64,000 nt of DNA, from the NCBI RefSeq assembly GCF_000340215.1, contig NW_006921543.1, positions 434,001 to 498,000 on the forward strand, given 5' to 3'. Under the pieces are notes generated by a model. It did not search any database, was not told the origin of the DNA, and was given only the letters and a program-made list of their open reading frames with translations. The stretch comes from Pseudocercospora fijiensis CIRAD86 (lineage: Eukaryota; Ascomycota; Dothideomycetes; Mycosphaerellales; Mycosphaerellaceae). Below are positions 35,101 through 45,704 of this stretch, piece by piece. The translations under genes were made by a program, and so were the position numbers. How positions within the stretch are numbered: the stretch's first letter is position 1; the number at the start of each line of letters is the position of its first letter.

Positions 35101-35859
35101 TACGGCGAGGGGTAAAGTAGACTAACGCAGCCCCGGATATACGTAAAACGCTTCGAGTATAGAGGCTTCTCTTTTCGGCAAGCACAGAATCGGCGCAAGG
35201 TGGCAGGTGGGTGGGGCGGGGCGGGGTCGTATCTGCCACCGAGATACCGGTATCCACATACTGAGCAGAAGGTTCGCTGTGGCTTGCCATGCTGTTGCGT
35301 AGACGGCTCTAAACAAATCGGGGCAGCACAAGACAAGTTCCAGTTGCGCGATTCCCATCGGGAGTCGGGACGTGGCTGGCTAGTGCAGGTTATGATTTAT
35401 GATATGGCTGGATTACAGCGCGCGGAGGCAGCAAAGGGCTCGAGGACTGGAGCAGAAGCATTGGTCAGTCCCAAGTGGTGCATGAATTAACGAGCAGCTC
35501 GCAGAACATCATGCATGGATGTCTTGACAAACTTCGCCGACTGTTAATGCTACCAGACAAATAGCATTGCATCGCACCTTCACGTCATCAAGTGTTTGGT
35601 ACGATGTCGAAGGAACTGGCATATGGCCCATGCTCCCTGCAGATCTAGCTTGTGCCAATGGCATAGCATTGGCATACAGCAGCTGTCCCTGAATACGCAC
35701 GAGCGGTACGCAAGAGGTGAGAGCTCCAGCGCTTGCGTCGTGGGAGGACACAAGCCCAACATTGACAGCAAGGCCTGATATTATTGAAGAGGCATCGGTC
35801 CAGAAAGGTCTTCTCCGGTTGGATAGTAGCAGAGCAGCATTCGCTGCCATGCTTTGCTC
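35101..35859. other. Degenerate border region before the MFS fragment
   Basis: Composition returns to normal at about 35110, but no gene is recognisable. The missing N-terminal half of the transporter would be expected here and is not found. Overlapping short frames on both strands are probably chance. Confidence 0.45.
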
Positions 35860-36700
35860 GTCGAGGACTCAGTCGATGAGATTATTCGCAAGACGAACCC
35901 TGATCAGACCGATGCACATGACATTCACAGAGCCGATTGTGACCTTCTTCGACATCTATACTGCATTTCTCTTCGGACTTCTCAACGCCTTCTTTGCAGC
36001 TTTCTCCTGGGTTTTCCAGAACACTTATGGTTTCAATTTAGGAGCGATTGGACTGACAGATCTCGGACAAGCAGTTGGATCAATCACTGGTTGCGTAGTC
36101 ATCGTTTACACGTCCAAGATCGTGTGGGTCAAGGAGACAAATCGCATGAAAGAGTCTGATCCTAACGCGAGACTCCCACCTGAACGCAAACTTATCATTG
36201 CGAAGCTAGGTGCAGTTCTGCTTCCCATCGGCCTCTTCAGGTATGGATGGACTGCTCAATATAGAGTTCATTGGATCTCTCCCGTCATCGCTGAGGGTTT
36301 CTTCAGCTGTGCCAATATCTTAATCTTCACGTGTGCTCTGATGTTCTTGCAAGATTGCTACGGCGTGAGTATGCTGCAGTCTCGAGTCCAGAGCGTGGCT
36401 GCAGACACGAGTGCAGGCCAAGTATGGCGCTTCTGCTGCGAGCAGCAATACTTTCGCACGTTATTCGACAGCTTTTGCCTTCTCTTTGTTCGCAATTCAG
36501 ATGTAAGTCGTGGTGCACGGCAGCCGTTGTAGGTCCATACTCTAACAACGTGTCTGGCTCAGGTTCGAAGGGGTGGGAACCGGATGGGCATGCTCTATCC
36601 TCGGATTCTTCTCAATCCTGTTTTGATTCCTATACCATTTCTGTTTGATAAATATGGAGAACGTATACGGCAGAAACGCAAGTATCAGCCAGACGAATGA
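35860..36700 (+). pseudogene. MFS transporter, C-terminal half only, frameshifted
   Basis: The recognisable part begins about TLIRPMHMTFTEPIVTFF, the start of the seventh membrane helix in drug:H+ antiporter-type MFS proteins. It continues through helices with YGFNLGAIGLTDLGQAVG and EGFFSCANILIFTCALMF. Two introns can be placed (36365-36416 and 36503-36562, GTGAGT...CAG and GTAAGT...CAG), joining DCYGAKYGASAAS to FAIQMFEGVGTGWACS. After GFFSILF a TGA at 36624 interrupts. One base is missing relative to the next frame, which reads IPIPFLFDKYGERI to a stop at 36698. The first six helices are absent. So the gene is both 5'-truncated and frameshifted, next to a RIPed block. Confidence 0.8.
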
Positions 36701-36996
36701 ACCAATGAGCGTTTGAATGGATGAGCGACCACCGAGTCGCTGGATTCTGATGCTTAGCTGCTATCAGAAATGTCCTCTCTCTATGCGTGGACCTGCTTGG
36801 CCAGCGTCGGCCCGACTGTGCATAACTTCGTTGACTTGCTCTCTTGACCTGCCGCATGGAGTCTCCGCTGGTCGGGGCGTAGCGTGTTCCCCAGGGTTTC
36901 TTTTGCCAGAACAGCCTTTTAACATCTCCATTGTGCCTATGTTCCCGGCCTACAATCCTCATCTTTCAAGCTTGTTCCGCTCGTAGGGTGATTCAG
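36701..36996. other. Intergenic region between convergent genes
   Basis: No supported feature. Confidence 0.4.
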
Positions 36997-37500
36997 TCAT
37001 CCCTTTGAGACCCCAAAGTGCAATTCCAGCACTTGAGGAACCATACACGTCAAATGCTCAACAACTCGATCCGGGCCCTCTTGCACTTGCATACCATACG
37101 GTATGGCATAGGTCGCTACGTCTGGTTTGACGTTCTTGGCGATAGTCTGAATCTCAGCCGCTTCTTCAGATGTCCACATCGATGCGCAGAACTGTGAATA
37201 GTATCAGCCGCCCTTCAAATTAGCCCATCAAGGTGCATTCGCATCGTACGAGGAGTTCTGGCTGTTGGTCCGTCACAGCTCTCTCAACCTCATCCACTCC
37301 TGCCATTTATCAGCCCATTCGCCCCGTCATGCGTGCACAGCAAGGCGTCATTGCTTACTTTCACAATTGGCAACATGTTTGATCTCGTATTTGTCCTTCA
37401 ATGCATCCACAAGGCGCCCAATCAGCCGCTTCGCTCGATCCGGCGCCGTGTTTACTGTGACCAGCCTGTAAGGGCCTCTTGGTGCTTCTGCTAAAGCCAT
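36997..37500 (-). CDS. Small conserved-looking protein, function unknown
   Basis: Three exons: 37500-37359, 37299-37250 and 37191-36997. The introns of 59 and 58 nt start GTAAGC and GTACGA and end CAG, and phases agree; 128 residues. The N-terminus reads MALAEAPRGPYRLVTVN and the middle has APDRAKRLIGRLVDALKD and IKHVANCE. After the second intron come FCASMWTSEEAAEIQTIAK and VEHLTCMVPQVLELHF. Alternating beta-strand and amphipathic helix pattern suggests a small alpha/beta protein that may bind a nucleotide-like ligand, but I do not recognise the family. No signal peptide or membrane segment. The frame recovery across two introns makes it a real gene with fair certainty. Confidence 0.7.
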
Positions 37501-38013
37501 GTTGCGTGTTTCGGTACCGATTCGATAGGAGAGTAGGAGAATGGGGAATCAACAGCACAATATAGGTATTTACCTCCTTCAGGCGCCAACGCCAGCACTG
37601 CTTAAAGCCGAAGCCACGTTCTGGCTCGCGTAGGCTGATTCTATTCCTTTGAGAAGCCGAAGATCGGGAGAAGGGCGCAGAAGGCCATGTCGATATGCGC
37701 TTCTTTGCGCGGAGGACTCGCGGGAGGAGAAGGGCACAAGATTGCTTATGGCCGCTCCTTCGTTTCCGCGTCGGACGAGCAAAAGCCGAGCTCCCACCCG
37801 ATCTGACCTCACGCAATCCAATGCCTGACGACAACAGCATCATGGGGAAAGCTGCGGAGGTCAAATGCCGGCGCAGAACAGGTCTTCAAGACATATATGC
37901 AAGCCACCAGCGGCCGTTGATGCTTCCTACATTATTGATCTGACCCGACGAGCCTCCATTCACACACCAGCATCTCACACAGCACGACGCACCAGCGGGA
38001 ACTCACGCACGGC
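37501..38013. promoter_or_regulatory. Divergent intergenic region
   Basis: About 510 bp between the minus-strand gene starting at 37500 and the plus-strand DUF3500 gene starting at 38014; it must hold both promoters. The frames found here overlap on both strands and have no motif. No clear TATA box was identified. Confidence 0.45.
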
Positions 38014-39343
38014 ATGAACGGTGCCGTCGACCAAGATCTGGCTTCGGCTTTCCGACAGCATCTGCCAGATCTGAGCACACCACGCTTCCAGATCTCATCA
38101 CAACAAAGTCCCTATGAATACTCTGAGGCCTTTCAGAAGAACCATGTTCCACCCTGGCTGTACAACCTGACACAGGCCTGGAAGGAGCTTCTGGAGGAGC
38201 CTTACACAGGCGTGACATCTGATGGTTGGTGAGATTTGCACATGACGATCAATGGAGATACTGATCGATGCTGAAGGGCATATCCGCGAAGGTCTTTTCC
38301 GGGAGGAGGACCTCGGAGCCGACATTGAAGGGATAGTCAAAGCCACAGATTCCGTCCTGTCCAAATTGGATTCTAAGCAGAAGGAAAAGCTTCGATATCC
38401 TCTGGGAGCCAAAGAATGGCGTTGCTGGTCCAACCCAGAGTTCCTCCTTCGCCCATTTGGACTACGACTAGAAGAACTTCCAGAAGATGTCGCACAGTCA
38501 ATACTTGCCGTTATCGCTGCCACATTTTCCCCCGAAGGGTATGAAAAGGCTCTCTCAGCCATGCGCATCAATCATTTTCTTGGTGAAGTATGCGAAGTGC
38601 CCAGAATCATGAACCAGTATTCTTACAATTTCCTGCTGTTTGGAGAGCCATCAAATGATCAAGCTTGGGGCTGGTCTTTGTATGGACATCATCTCTGCTT
38701 GAATGTTTTCCTGAAGGGCCGCCACATCACCATTTCTCCATGCTTCACAGGCGCGGAACCGAACCTGATTGACAATGGTCCATGGAAAGGCACGGCTATA
38801 CTGCACAAGGAAGGCGATCTTGGCCTCAAATTGATGCAAAGCTTGCCAAGGTCATATCAAAAGGAAGCGCAGATTTATGAGCTGATGCGGGATCCAGCCA
38901 TGAAGCAGACCGGGGATCTCAAAACCGATAGATGGAACCAAGATGATCAACGGCATCTGTGCGGAGCATTCAGAGACAACCGCGTCGTGCCCTATGAGGG
39001 CATCAAAGTCTCGTCGATGACTCCTGAGCAGCAGCAGCTCATCCTCGATATTGCTGAGGAGTTCTCGTTATATCTCCCGGCCAAGGCGCGACAAAGGAGG
39101 AAAGACCACATCAGTGAGCACTTCGACGAAACATACTTCAGCTGGATAGGCGGATATGGAAACGACGACGCGTTCTACTACAGAATTCAGAGCCCGGTGG
39201 TTATATTCGAGTTTGATCATCATTCAGGAGTCTTCTTGACAAATAAGGAGCCAGCAAAGTTCCACACTCACACAATCTGCCGTACGCCAAACGCTGGAGA
39301 CTACGGACAAGCACTCCGAGATCCGCAAGATCGTGTACCATAG
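38014..39343 (+). CDS. DUF3500 family protein
   Basis: Exon 1 38014-38224, intron 38225-38276 (52 nt, GTTGGT start, TACTGAT branch site, AAG end), exon 2 38277-39343; 425 residues. The join gives EEPYTGVTSDGHIREGLF, the typical N-terminal region of DUF3500 proteins. Later family features are GWSLYGHHLCLNVFLKGRH, PCFTGAEPN, SWIGG, and near the C-terminus IFEFDHHSGVFL and HTHTICRTPNAGDYG. The conserved His and Asp in these motifs suggest metal binding or catalysis, but no reaction is established for the family. Length fits. Convergent with the methyltransferase at 39386, with only about 40 bp between stops. Confidence 0.88.
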
Positions 39344-39385
39344 TCTCTTGATCTAGTATTCGCAGCATCGTAATTGTGTCTGTAA

Positions 39386-40255
39386 TCACGCCGGCATTTC
39401 GAGAAGTCCTTCAGTATGATCTTTCCGCCTGCCCCAGGCGGCGTACCAGTCCACGTCAAATCCATCAGTCTTTGCTTCCATCATGGTTTGAGCAAAAAGC
39501 TCGTTGATTCCGCCAGAGATAAAACTTGGATCTTCTTCTTGTTTTCCTGCCCTGCTGACACTACTAAGTAGCTGATCCAGCCACGCGTACCCAAGCTCTT
39601 CCGTGCCATTCTTTGCCCCGACTCCGATCCTCGAAGGTCTCTTCCGATTTCCCACGTCGCTCACTTCGATACCCGCTTTTCTGCTGGCTGAGTCCAGTAT
39701 GACTGCGAGCTCGCCACCAAGAGTGCCATCAATACCGTGGGATGAAAACATGTTGCCCAGCATCTTTAACAGCTTCTGACTTGGAGAGGCTGCAGGTGCC
39801 ATCGCACCCGGCTCGAACGAGCGATCAATGAGTAAGATGACGCCGCCTGGCTTCACAAGTAGCAAGAGCCTGGCCACAACGTCCACTGCCGCATCGAAGG
39901 ACCCCGCCATAGTGGCCAATGCGGCTCTGATATGTACCATATCGAAATAGCCCTGGAGATCTTTCGGCCATTCTTCGAGCGGATGTTGGCATAAGAATCG
40001 CATATTGTATGGAACGTCAAAGGGTCGCTGCTCGAAAGGTATGAGTGATGTATCGCTGCCCACCAGATCCGCGCTGTCGGGATCTTTCATTTGCGAACGA
40101 ATCTCGTGCAGCCAGAAACCGTCTCCAGTCCCAACATCAAGGATTCGCAAGCTGGACTGCTTGAGATCGACTGCGTCCAGTGTGAGCGATCCAAATGCTT
40201 CTTTGCAAAGCTCATGTTGCGCTTGTGCGCGATTGATATCTCCTGTGGAACCCAT
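39386..40255 (-). CDS. SAM-dependent methyltransferase, LaeA/UMTA-like
   Basis: 289 residues, single exon. Motif I for S-adenosylmethionine is ILDVGTGDGFWLHEI (about 38-52). An acidic residue follows in LVGSDTSL, and MVHIRAAL and LVKPGGVILLIDRS give the later Rossmann motifs. The early HELCKEAFGSL segment and the DGFW motif fit fungal class I methyltransferases of the LaeA/UMTA type. Members act in secondary metabolism or its regulation, but many have unknown substrates. It could be paired functionally with the O-methyltransferase 5 kb away, which is only a suggestion. No intron needed. Confidence 0.82.
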   Translation of the reverse strand: MGSTGDINRAQAQHELCKEAFGSLTLDAVDLKQSSLRILDVGTGDGFWLHEIRSQMKDPDSADLVGSDTSLIPFEQRPFDVPYNMRFLCQHPLEEWPKDLQGYFDMVHIRAALATMAGSFDAAVDVVARLLLLVKPGGVILLIDRSFEPGAMAPAASPSQKLLKMLGNMFSSHGIDGTLGGELAVILDSASRKAGIEVSDVGNRKRPSRIGVGAKNGTEELGYAWLDQLLSSVSRAGKQEEDPSFISGGINELFAQTMMEAKTDGFDVDWYAAWGRRKDHTEGLLEMPA

Positions 40256-40854
40256 TCCGTGATTTGATGAGTGATGGTTGCTGATGGATTTGCCGTTATA
40301 GGAGCGAGCAAGTTCTATATCTACGACTCACTGCCAAACATATTTACAACAGACCGTGCACACTTTTGAAACAGACATGACGAAAGCTCCGCGATAGAAA
40401 GCATATGGCTGCCTAGTCTGTTGTTTCAAGAGCTTGTGCAATCAAGCAGCTCCTTCGCCAGGAGTTAAAGAGGATGCTAAGCACATCGCAGAGACAATGC
40501 CGTGGAGCTCCTTCAGGGGCCTTTCTGTACTTCGCTTTGGTAAGATCTCTACAATGCGAGATAAATTTTGTAAGGAAGGAGAGAGCGTAGAGCATCGAGA
40601 GCAGTGCAAGGAAGTGACTAGCGTAGCCTCCAACTCAACATGTCGTTCGAGACCCGATGAAGATCCTCAGCCTGACATAATAAGCAGATACGCAAGCGTT
40701 ACTGTGAGGCGGTTTCACATCCAGCCTTGATGCAAACGAACCAGGATCTCCCGACTTGCATCGGGCGGACCGCAAAACCTAAAGCCACAACAGCAACGAT
40801 GCGACTGAAATCGATAGGAGTGTTATTAGCAACACTTCGTTGGTAAGTAGCAAT
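40256..40854. other. Intergenic region
   Basis: Promoter side of the methyltransferase gene. Short frames (for example 40434-40730) show no motif. It ends at the RIPed relic. Confidence 0.45.
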
Positions 40855-41455
40855 GCTTGTAAACATTATACTATTACTAACTGTTGCTACTACCATTCTC
40901 TATTTTAGTAGACTCTCTATAAGATCCTAATTAAGACTAACTAGATTACTAGGAAAAAGTCATTTTTTCTTAATTCGATTTATAATAGAATATTAATTCT
41001 AGTACTCTTTAAAGCAGAAGTTGTAGCAGCAATTAACTTTAAAAAGACATAATAATAGTAAAAAGAAATTCTATAGCGTCTCTATATTTTAGACTAAAAG
41101 TAACTAGGCGTAGCCCGCTAAATAATAGATTTCTATTCGCTATAGTCCCTAAGAAACAAGGATCTAGTAAATACCTACTTTCGCTCCGAAATGTCTAGAC
41201 GCTATAAACTAGGTTTCTTAAATCTTATTTTAAATAGTAGTAGGAAAGTAATTCCTAACCTATAGCTAGTATTTCTAGTTAAATAATAAATTTTTAGAAG
41301 GTAGTTGTTAACTTAGATCTATTTATAGCAAGAGTTTAGTCTATACAATCTTTATATTTTACTATATAAGCATGTAACAAATTAAAATAGTATTAATAGT
41401 ACTTTGAATAACTATAAGCTCTAGTACAGAGCCAGATCTAATAGCTTTATTATCA
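40855..41455. mobile_element. Small RIPed repeat relic
   Basis: 600 bp of AT-rich, CpA-poor DNA with sharp change of composition on both sides. No coding motif, terminal repeat or target duplication was identified. Probably a non-autonomous element or a fragment. Confidence 0.55.
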
Positions 41456-42171
41456 ATGCTAGCAAATCATTGTTGTGCACAGTTATTAATACCACTAGCA
41501 ACGTTAGTAGTAAGACACGTTGCCAACGGTTGTCGCACTTCAGCTTTCAGGACTTCTCCGCACTGTTGTGTCTCTTCTAAGACGATACTGCCACTGCGCA
41601 GGACGGGGGAGATGCAGTCAGATGGTCGGTTTGAGAAGTCGGCCACTTCTTGACTCCTTTGCGCTGGTACGCCGCATCTCGAGCTGATCTGGTATCTCAA
41701 TGTCGTGTTCCAGAGTCCGCAAAGGTCTTTGAGAATTGCCAAAGATAGGAAATTCAGATGACCGGGTATCCTGAACGACTGCAGGTACGAGCTATCAATA
41801 ATCTCGGCGAACAGCCCTGTCACTGGTTCGCCATTGGACAAGGCTGGGATGGCGAGCACGTACGTCAAAAGCTTCAGCGTCTCCGCCACTGAGATCGCAC
41901 AATGCTGAGCTGGGCTCATGAAGACGACAAGTGCAATGCTGGCTCTGCCTTCATGGATCGCTACCGAGGTGTCATACAGAGCGCAGACCTGAAATGAGCG
42001 GATGCCCGGAGGTTGATGCCCGTGGCCTCGAAGACTCTTACATCAGTCCTTGTGTCGCTGGTCGCTGCATTGACTTCGCCGAACGCATATCCACCGTCAA
42101 CACGTACACTGAGGCACCGGGCCATCAAGAGCAGAAAAGAGTACTGGGTGTGGGACAGGCAACAAGACACC
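41456..42171. other. Intergenic region upstream of the HsbA-like gene
   Basis: A minus-strand frame of 150 codons (41467-41919) is open but has no recognisable motif and ends at the RIPed relic. I do not support it as a gene. Confidence 0.4.
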
Positions 42172-42804
42172 ATGCGCTTCTTCTCCGTCGTTCTGCTGAG
42201 CACATTGCTCACGCTCGTCAATTGTCAAGCGGACAAGATCATCGCGGCCCTCAACAGCACGCAAGCAGCAGTGCAAACCCTGGATACCATGGTCGCAGCA
42301 TTCAATGGCGATCTTCTAGAAGCAGTCAAGATCCTGCAGCAAGCATATGTCATCGGAAAACAAGTTGAGAATACGACCGAGATTGTTGAAGCTTCGCCCA
42401 CACTCACCGACGATACGTCTCTGAAGGTTGCGACTTCCGTCCTCGGTCTAGTACCAGTCGTGGAGTCTCTGCTCAAAAAGATCCAAGCCAAGAAGCCTGC
42501 GTTTCAATCAATAGTAATCGGACTGTTTGATGTCACTGGCCTGGTAAGTACATCCATGCCATAGGTCGGACGTTTTGGAGGAAGCTCCTCGTCGCACCAG
42601 GCATACGCTTCGTCTCCGTGTCAGGCCAATTCTGATTGAATCCAGGTCACAACAACTTTGACAAAGCAGAAGACGTCAACACTCGCACTCGGCCACAGCA
42701 TTGTCACGAAGCTGACTGGCGCGTTCAAGACGGCGGCGCCTGCTATTATCGACCAGCTGGAGGCCGACTTCGATCGAGTGATAGCTGATTATGGGTCGTC
42801 GTAA
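42172..42804 (+). CDS. HsbA-like secreted protein
   Basis: Exon 1 42172-42543, intron 42544-42645 (102 nt, GTAAGT...CAG), exon 2 42646-42804; 176 residues. Signal peptide MRFFSVVLLSTLLTLVNC (about 18-20 residues). The mature protein is Cys-free and helical, with KIIAALNSTQAAVQTLDT, FNGDLLEAVKILQQAY and LVPVVESLLKKIQ, and in exon 2 ALGHSIVTKLTGAFK and a final DFDRVIADYGSS. This fits the hydrophobic surface-binding protein A family, secreted fungal proteins that coat hydrophobic surfaces and can recruit hydrolases. The frame is open upstream to 42013, but ATG 42172 is chosen because it places the signal peptide at the start. Confidence 0.8.
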
Positions 42805-43702
42805 AGCGTAGGACAACCTCGAGTACCAGTCAAGATCAGCTCAATGGCGAATCCATATTGGTGTATTGTACAATGTGTAATTGATCCTACATTGGACCAG
42901 ACCAGTGCTCAACCAAAACCATTTGCATCCTGCCTTAAGCCAGATCCTTATCGTCCTGTTCACTTGTTGGCGATGCCTGCAGCGCCCCGAACGACAAATA
43001 TCGCCAAGACAAGACAATCTCAGCAACGATATGTTCTGCAAATAGCGTTTGAAGGCGGCGCTGTGAGCTCTTATTTATCCCGATGCAGCCTCAGCTTGAT
43101 CGCCGCACTACTAGATGACGGAGGATGGAAAGTACAATGGCCGGTAAGATGCAGGGTCCGTAGGAGTTGACTCGAGCGAGCAGCAAGGTGTGTCTCACAA
43201 TTTCTGGCGTAGTTGCTGCTTTCGATCTCCCATTGTGCGCTGAGCTTGGCATTGGGGATGCCTCCATTCTCCGCTGGCGGAACTCCGCCCTCCGCCCTCC
43301 GCCCTCCGCCCTCCGCCCTGTTACTTCCTCTCTTCACTCGCACCTACACACCAAAATTTGTCGGCGGGCTGGTGAACTTCGATGTACTAGAATCAAGCTA
43401 CGCAATGACGCGCAAAATCGAGATGAAGTGCAGGCGAGATGGGCGAAAGGCTGATTGACTTCGACCAGTCGCTAGCGTGTTCGACATGTTGGTGTCGCTA
43501 GGAGGTAGCGCGTCTCCTCCCCGGCCTTCAGTCGGTCGATGATCACCTGGACAATCAGACATCACACGAACTCGAACTTGCCGCTCCGTCTCCAAATACC
43601 TCAGGCATCGGGCAGTCCAAATACATCAGGCATCAGCCAGCCAGCTTAGATGCTATTGCTAGTGCCATCGCCATTGCCATCGCCTTCACTAAACGCCTGT
43701 CA
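42805..43702. other. Intergenic region with a 7-bp tandem repeat
   Basis: Five copies of CCGCCCT lie at 43285-43319. No gene motif. Overlapping frames at 43167-43458 depend on that repeat. The last part must serve as promoter of the gene at 43703. Confidence 0.6.
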
Positions 43703-45226
43703 ATGGCGCCAAAGTATCAATACCCAGGACAGTTGACTCTGCCATTCGCCCGTGGCAGGAAGAGACATGGACGCCGAGACGAAGACAGCGCGGAAACAGA
43801 GCCCGTGGTACGGAACGACATCCGTCTCTCCTTGCCAGCAACACTGGCGAACCTACCCCATCTACGTCTGCGGGATCCCTACGGCGTCATTGACCAGCTC
43901 CGTTTCAAAGACTTAGGCTCGGTCTCACAATGGTACTTTACGAGCGAGCTGGACTCGAAATCGAGCGGCCATTGGGTTGCCGTATCATCCCAAGCCTGGG
44001 GCGAGAACTTCTGGGACGTGGCAACCAAGTCTGAGGTCACCTTCACATACCTGATGCTCCTGGTTGTCCACAAGCAAATGGTGCTCTCGGGCCGTACCAA
44101 TGGGATGGATTTATTTCTGCTCCAGAACAGGCTGCTACGACTTGTGCGCGAGGGCTTTGGCAACTCCTTTGCGTCGACCTGCCCGGAGACAGCTTTGACC
44201 ATCTGCGGCCTGGCGCTTTTCGCTCTGCGCCAGGGCGATCGTGCGGCCGCTCGAGCGCACATGTCGGCGGCGCAAGCATTGAGCGCCATGCAGCATGCTC
44301 CCAACGCACCTTGTTGGATGATATGCTCGTGGATCGACTTGTTTCTATCGACCGCATTTGCATGGTCGCCGTTTTTGCCATATCAGATGCCTGTTCCACT
44401 GCGAGGCTCGAGCAGCAGCACTGCACATCACATCCAAGAGGCTCGGAAACGTGCCCTTCGCTGCTCCAAGCTGGCTCCATTATGTCGACCAGGTTTCGAC
44501 GAGCGTGAGGCGTTTGAGCTCGTGTCCCAAATCCACGAGGCCTGCGCTGCCGCCGACGAACGGCATTTGGCCACTTCTGCTCCTCAGAACTTGTTATACG
44601 ACACTGTGTTTCGACTGTGCCGGCTTTCATCTCTCACAATAGGCGACGCGCTCACGCAGCTTTATATAGTTGCCATGCAGCTAACTTGGTTGTCGAGTGC
44701 TCGATTCTGGATGCCGCAGGCGGGACCACTACGCCCTGCGCTCCTGGCGAGACTTGATAGCACCCTCCAACAGACGACAGAGATCATTACCAAGTGGCAG
44801 GACTCTAGTAGTCTACACAGTCTTTTATGGGTCGCACTTGTCGGACATCAGAACTCTGGACGCTGCATGCCACATGTGAGCTTCCGCTTTCTCGGCGTCG
44901 CAAAACCCGTCTGTCAATTACTGGGTATCACAAAATCACAGGACCTTCGACGGCACCTAGCTTCTTTTCCAGGCCTCGCCACGGAGAAGGAACGTGGCAT
45001 CACTGCCCTTTGGGCTGATCTTCGTCCAAATGGGCCTTCTCAATGGGTCGCAACAAGAAACCCGGCTCCCCCATGTCAGCATGCGCTCCCCGGTGCATCT
45101 CAGTCAAAGAAGTTTGTCACAATCTTTCAATTCGAGACGGCGTCTCTAGATGATGCAGACGGGCCTTGCTGTCGATTCTGGATGAACAATTGGGGTAGAC
45201 CAAGTCAAGCAGCGAATCCATCGTGA
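43703..45226 (+). CDS. Fungal regulator-like protein without visible DNA-binding domain
   Basis: 507 residues, open throughout. The N-terminus is basic (ARGRKRHGRRDEDSAETEP). The body is mostly helical, with FTYLMLLVVHKQMV, LLRLVREGFGNSF, ALFALRQGDRAAARAHMSAA and WMICSWIDLFLSTAFAW. The helical pattern and WIDLFLS resemble the middle homology region of fungal transcription factors or the DUF3468 type. No Zn2Cys6 cluster is present. A possible 66-nt intron (44876-44941, GTGAGC...CAG) would keep the frame and remove 22 residues, so its use cannot be decided from sequence. Whether it regulates the neighbouring methyltransferase genes is unknown. Confidence 0.6.
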   Translation: MAPKYQYPGQLTLPFARGRKRHGRRDEDSAETEPVVRNDIRLSLPATLANLPHLRLRDPYGVIDQLRFKDLGSVSQWYFTSELDSKSSGHWVAVSSQAWGENFWDVATKSEVTFTYLMLLVVHKQMVLSGRTNGMDLFLLQNRLLRLVREGFGNSFASTCPETALTICGLALFALRQGDRAAARAHMSAAQALSAMQHAPNAPCWMICSWIDLFLSTAFAWSPFLPYQMPVPLRGSSSSTAHHIQEARKRALRCSKLAPLCRPGFDEREAFELVSQIHEACAAADERHLATSAPQNLLYDTVFRLCRLSSLTIGDALTQLYIVAMQLTWLSSARFWMPQAGPLRPALLARLDSTLQQTTEIITKWQDSSSLHSLLWVALVGHQNSGRCMPHVSFRFLGVAKPVCQLLGITKSQDLRRHLASFPGLATEKERGITALWADLRPNGPSQWVATRNPAPPCQHALPGASQSKKFVTIFQFETASLDDADGPCCRFWMNNWGRPSQAANPS

Positions 45227-45704
45227 GCTTGTTCTCGATACCTAGGATTTTCGTAATCTAGGGTGAATGTTCCCAGCTTCGCGCAGCCTGGCGCGACTAT
45301 TCCGAATCAGATGTACGCCTTCCGCTTCACGGTCAGCTTCTTCGAATGAGCTTTCCCGCCAATCATAATTTTCCTTCTCGGATCGTGGTACACCACTAGC
45401 TCAGCGAGTAGCAATCTGGCACATCACGGAAGTCCCTAGCCAAGCTACTTCGGGCATCCTGCAGGCTGGTGTATATGCTCCGTTGCATAGACTCCTAGCA
45501 TTGCCTGGGTGGTTGGCTTTATATCAGTAAGTTGAAGAATGCTCTGGTTGGATCCCTGGATGTCACTGAGTGCTTTTCCTGGTCCCAGCATCGATTAGAT
45601 CAGAATCTCTGAGATTCGGTGCAGCTTCTTACGACACTATCTGGGGCCTCTATCTTTACTGCTTGGCATGTACATGGAAATTGGGCCACGGCACTCTCGA
45701 TTCC
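45227..45704. other. Intergenic region between convergent genes
   Basis: No supported feature. Frames here are short and overlapping. Confidence 0.45.

Noticed and set aside
41467..41919. Minus-strand frame of 150 codons
   Set aside because: No motif, no intron signals, ends at a RIPed relic; open length is compatible with chance.
43167..43458. Overlapping frames with Pro/Ala-rich repeats
   Set aside because: Products come from the CCGCCCT tandem repeat in different frames.
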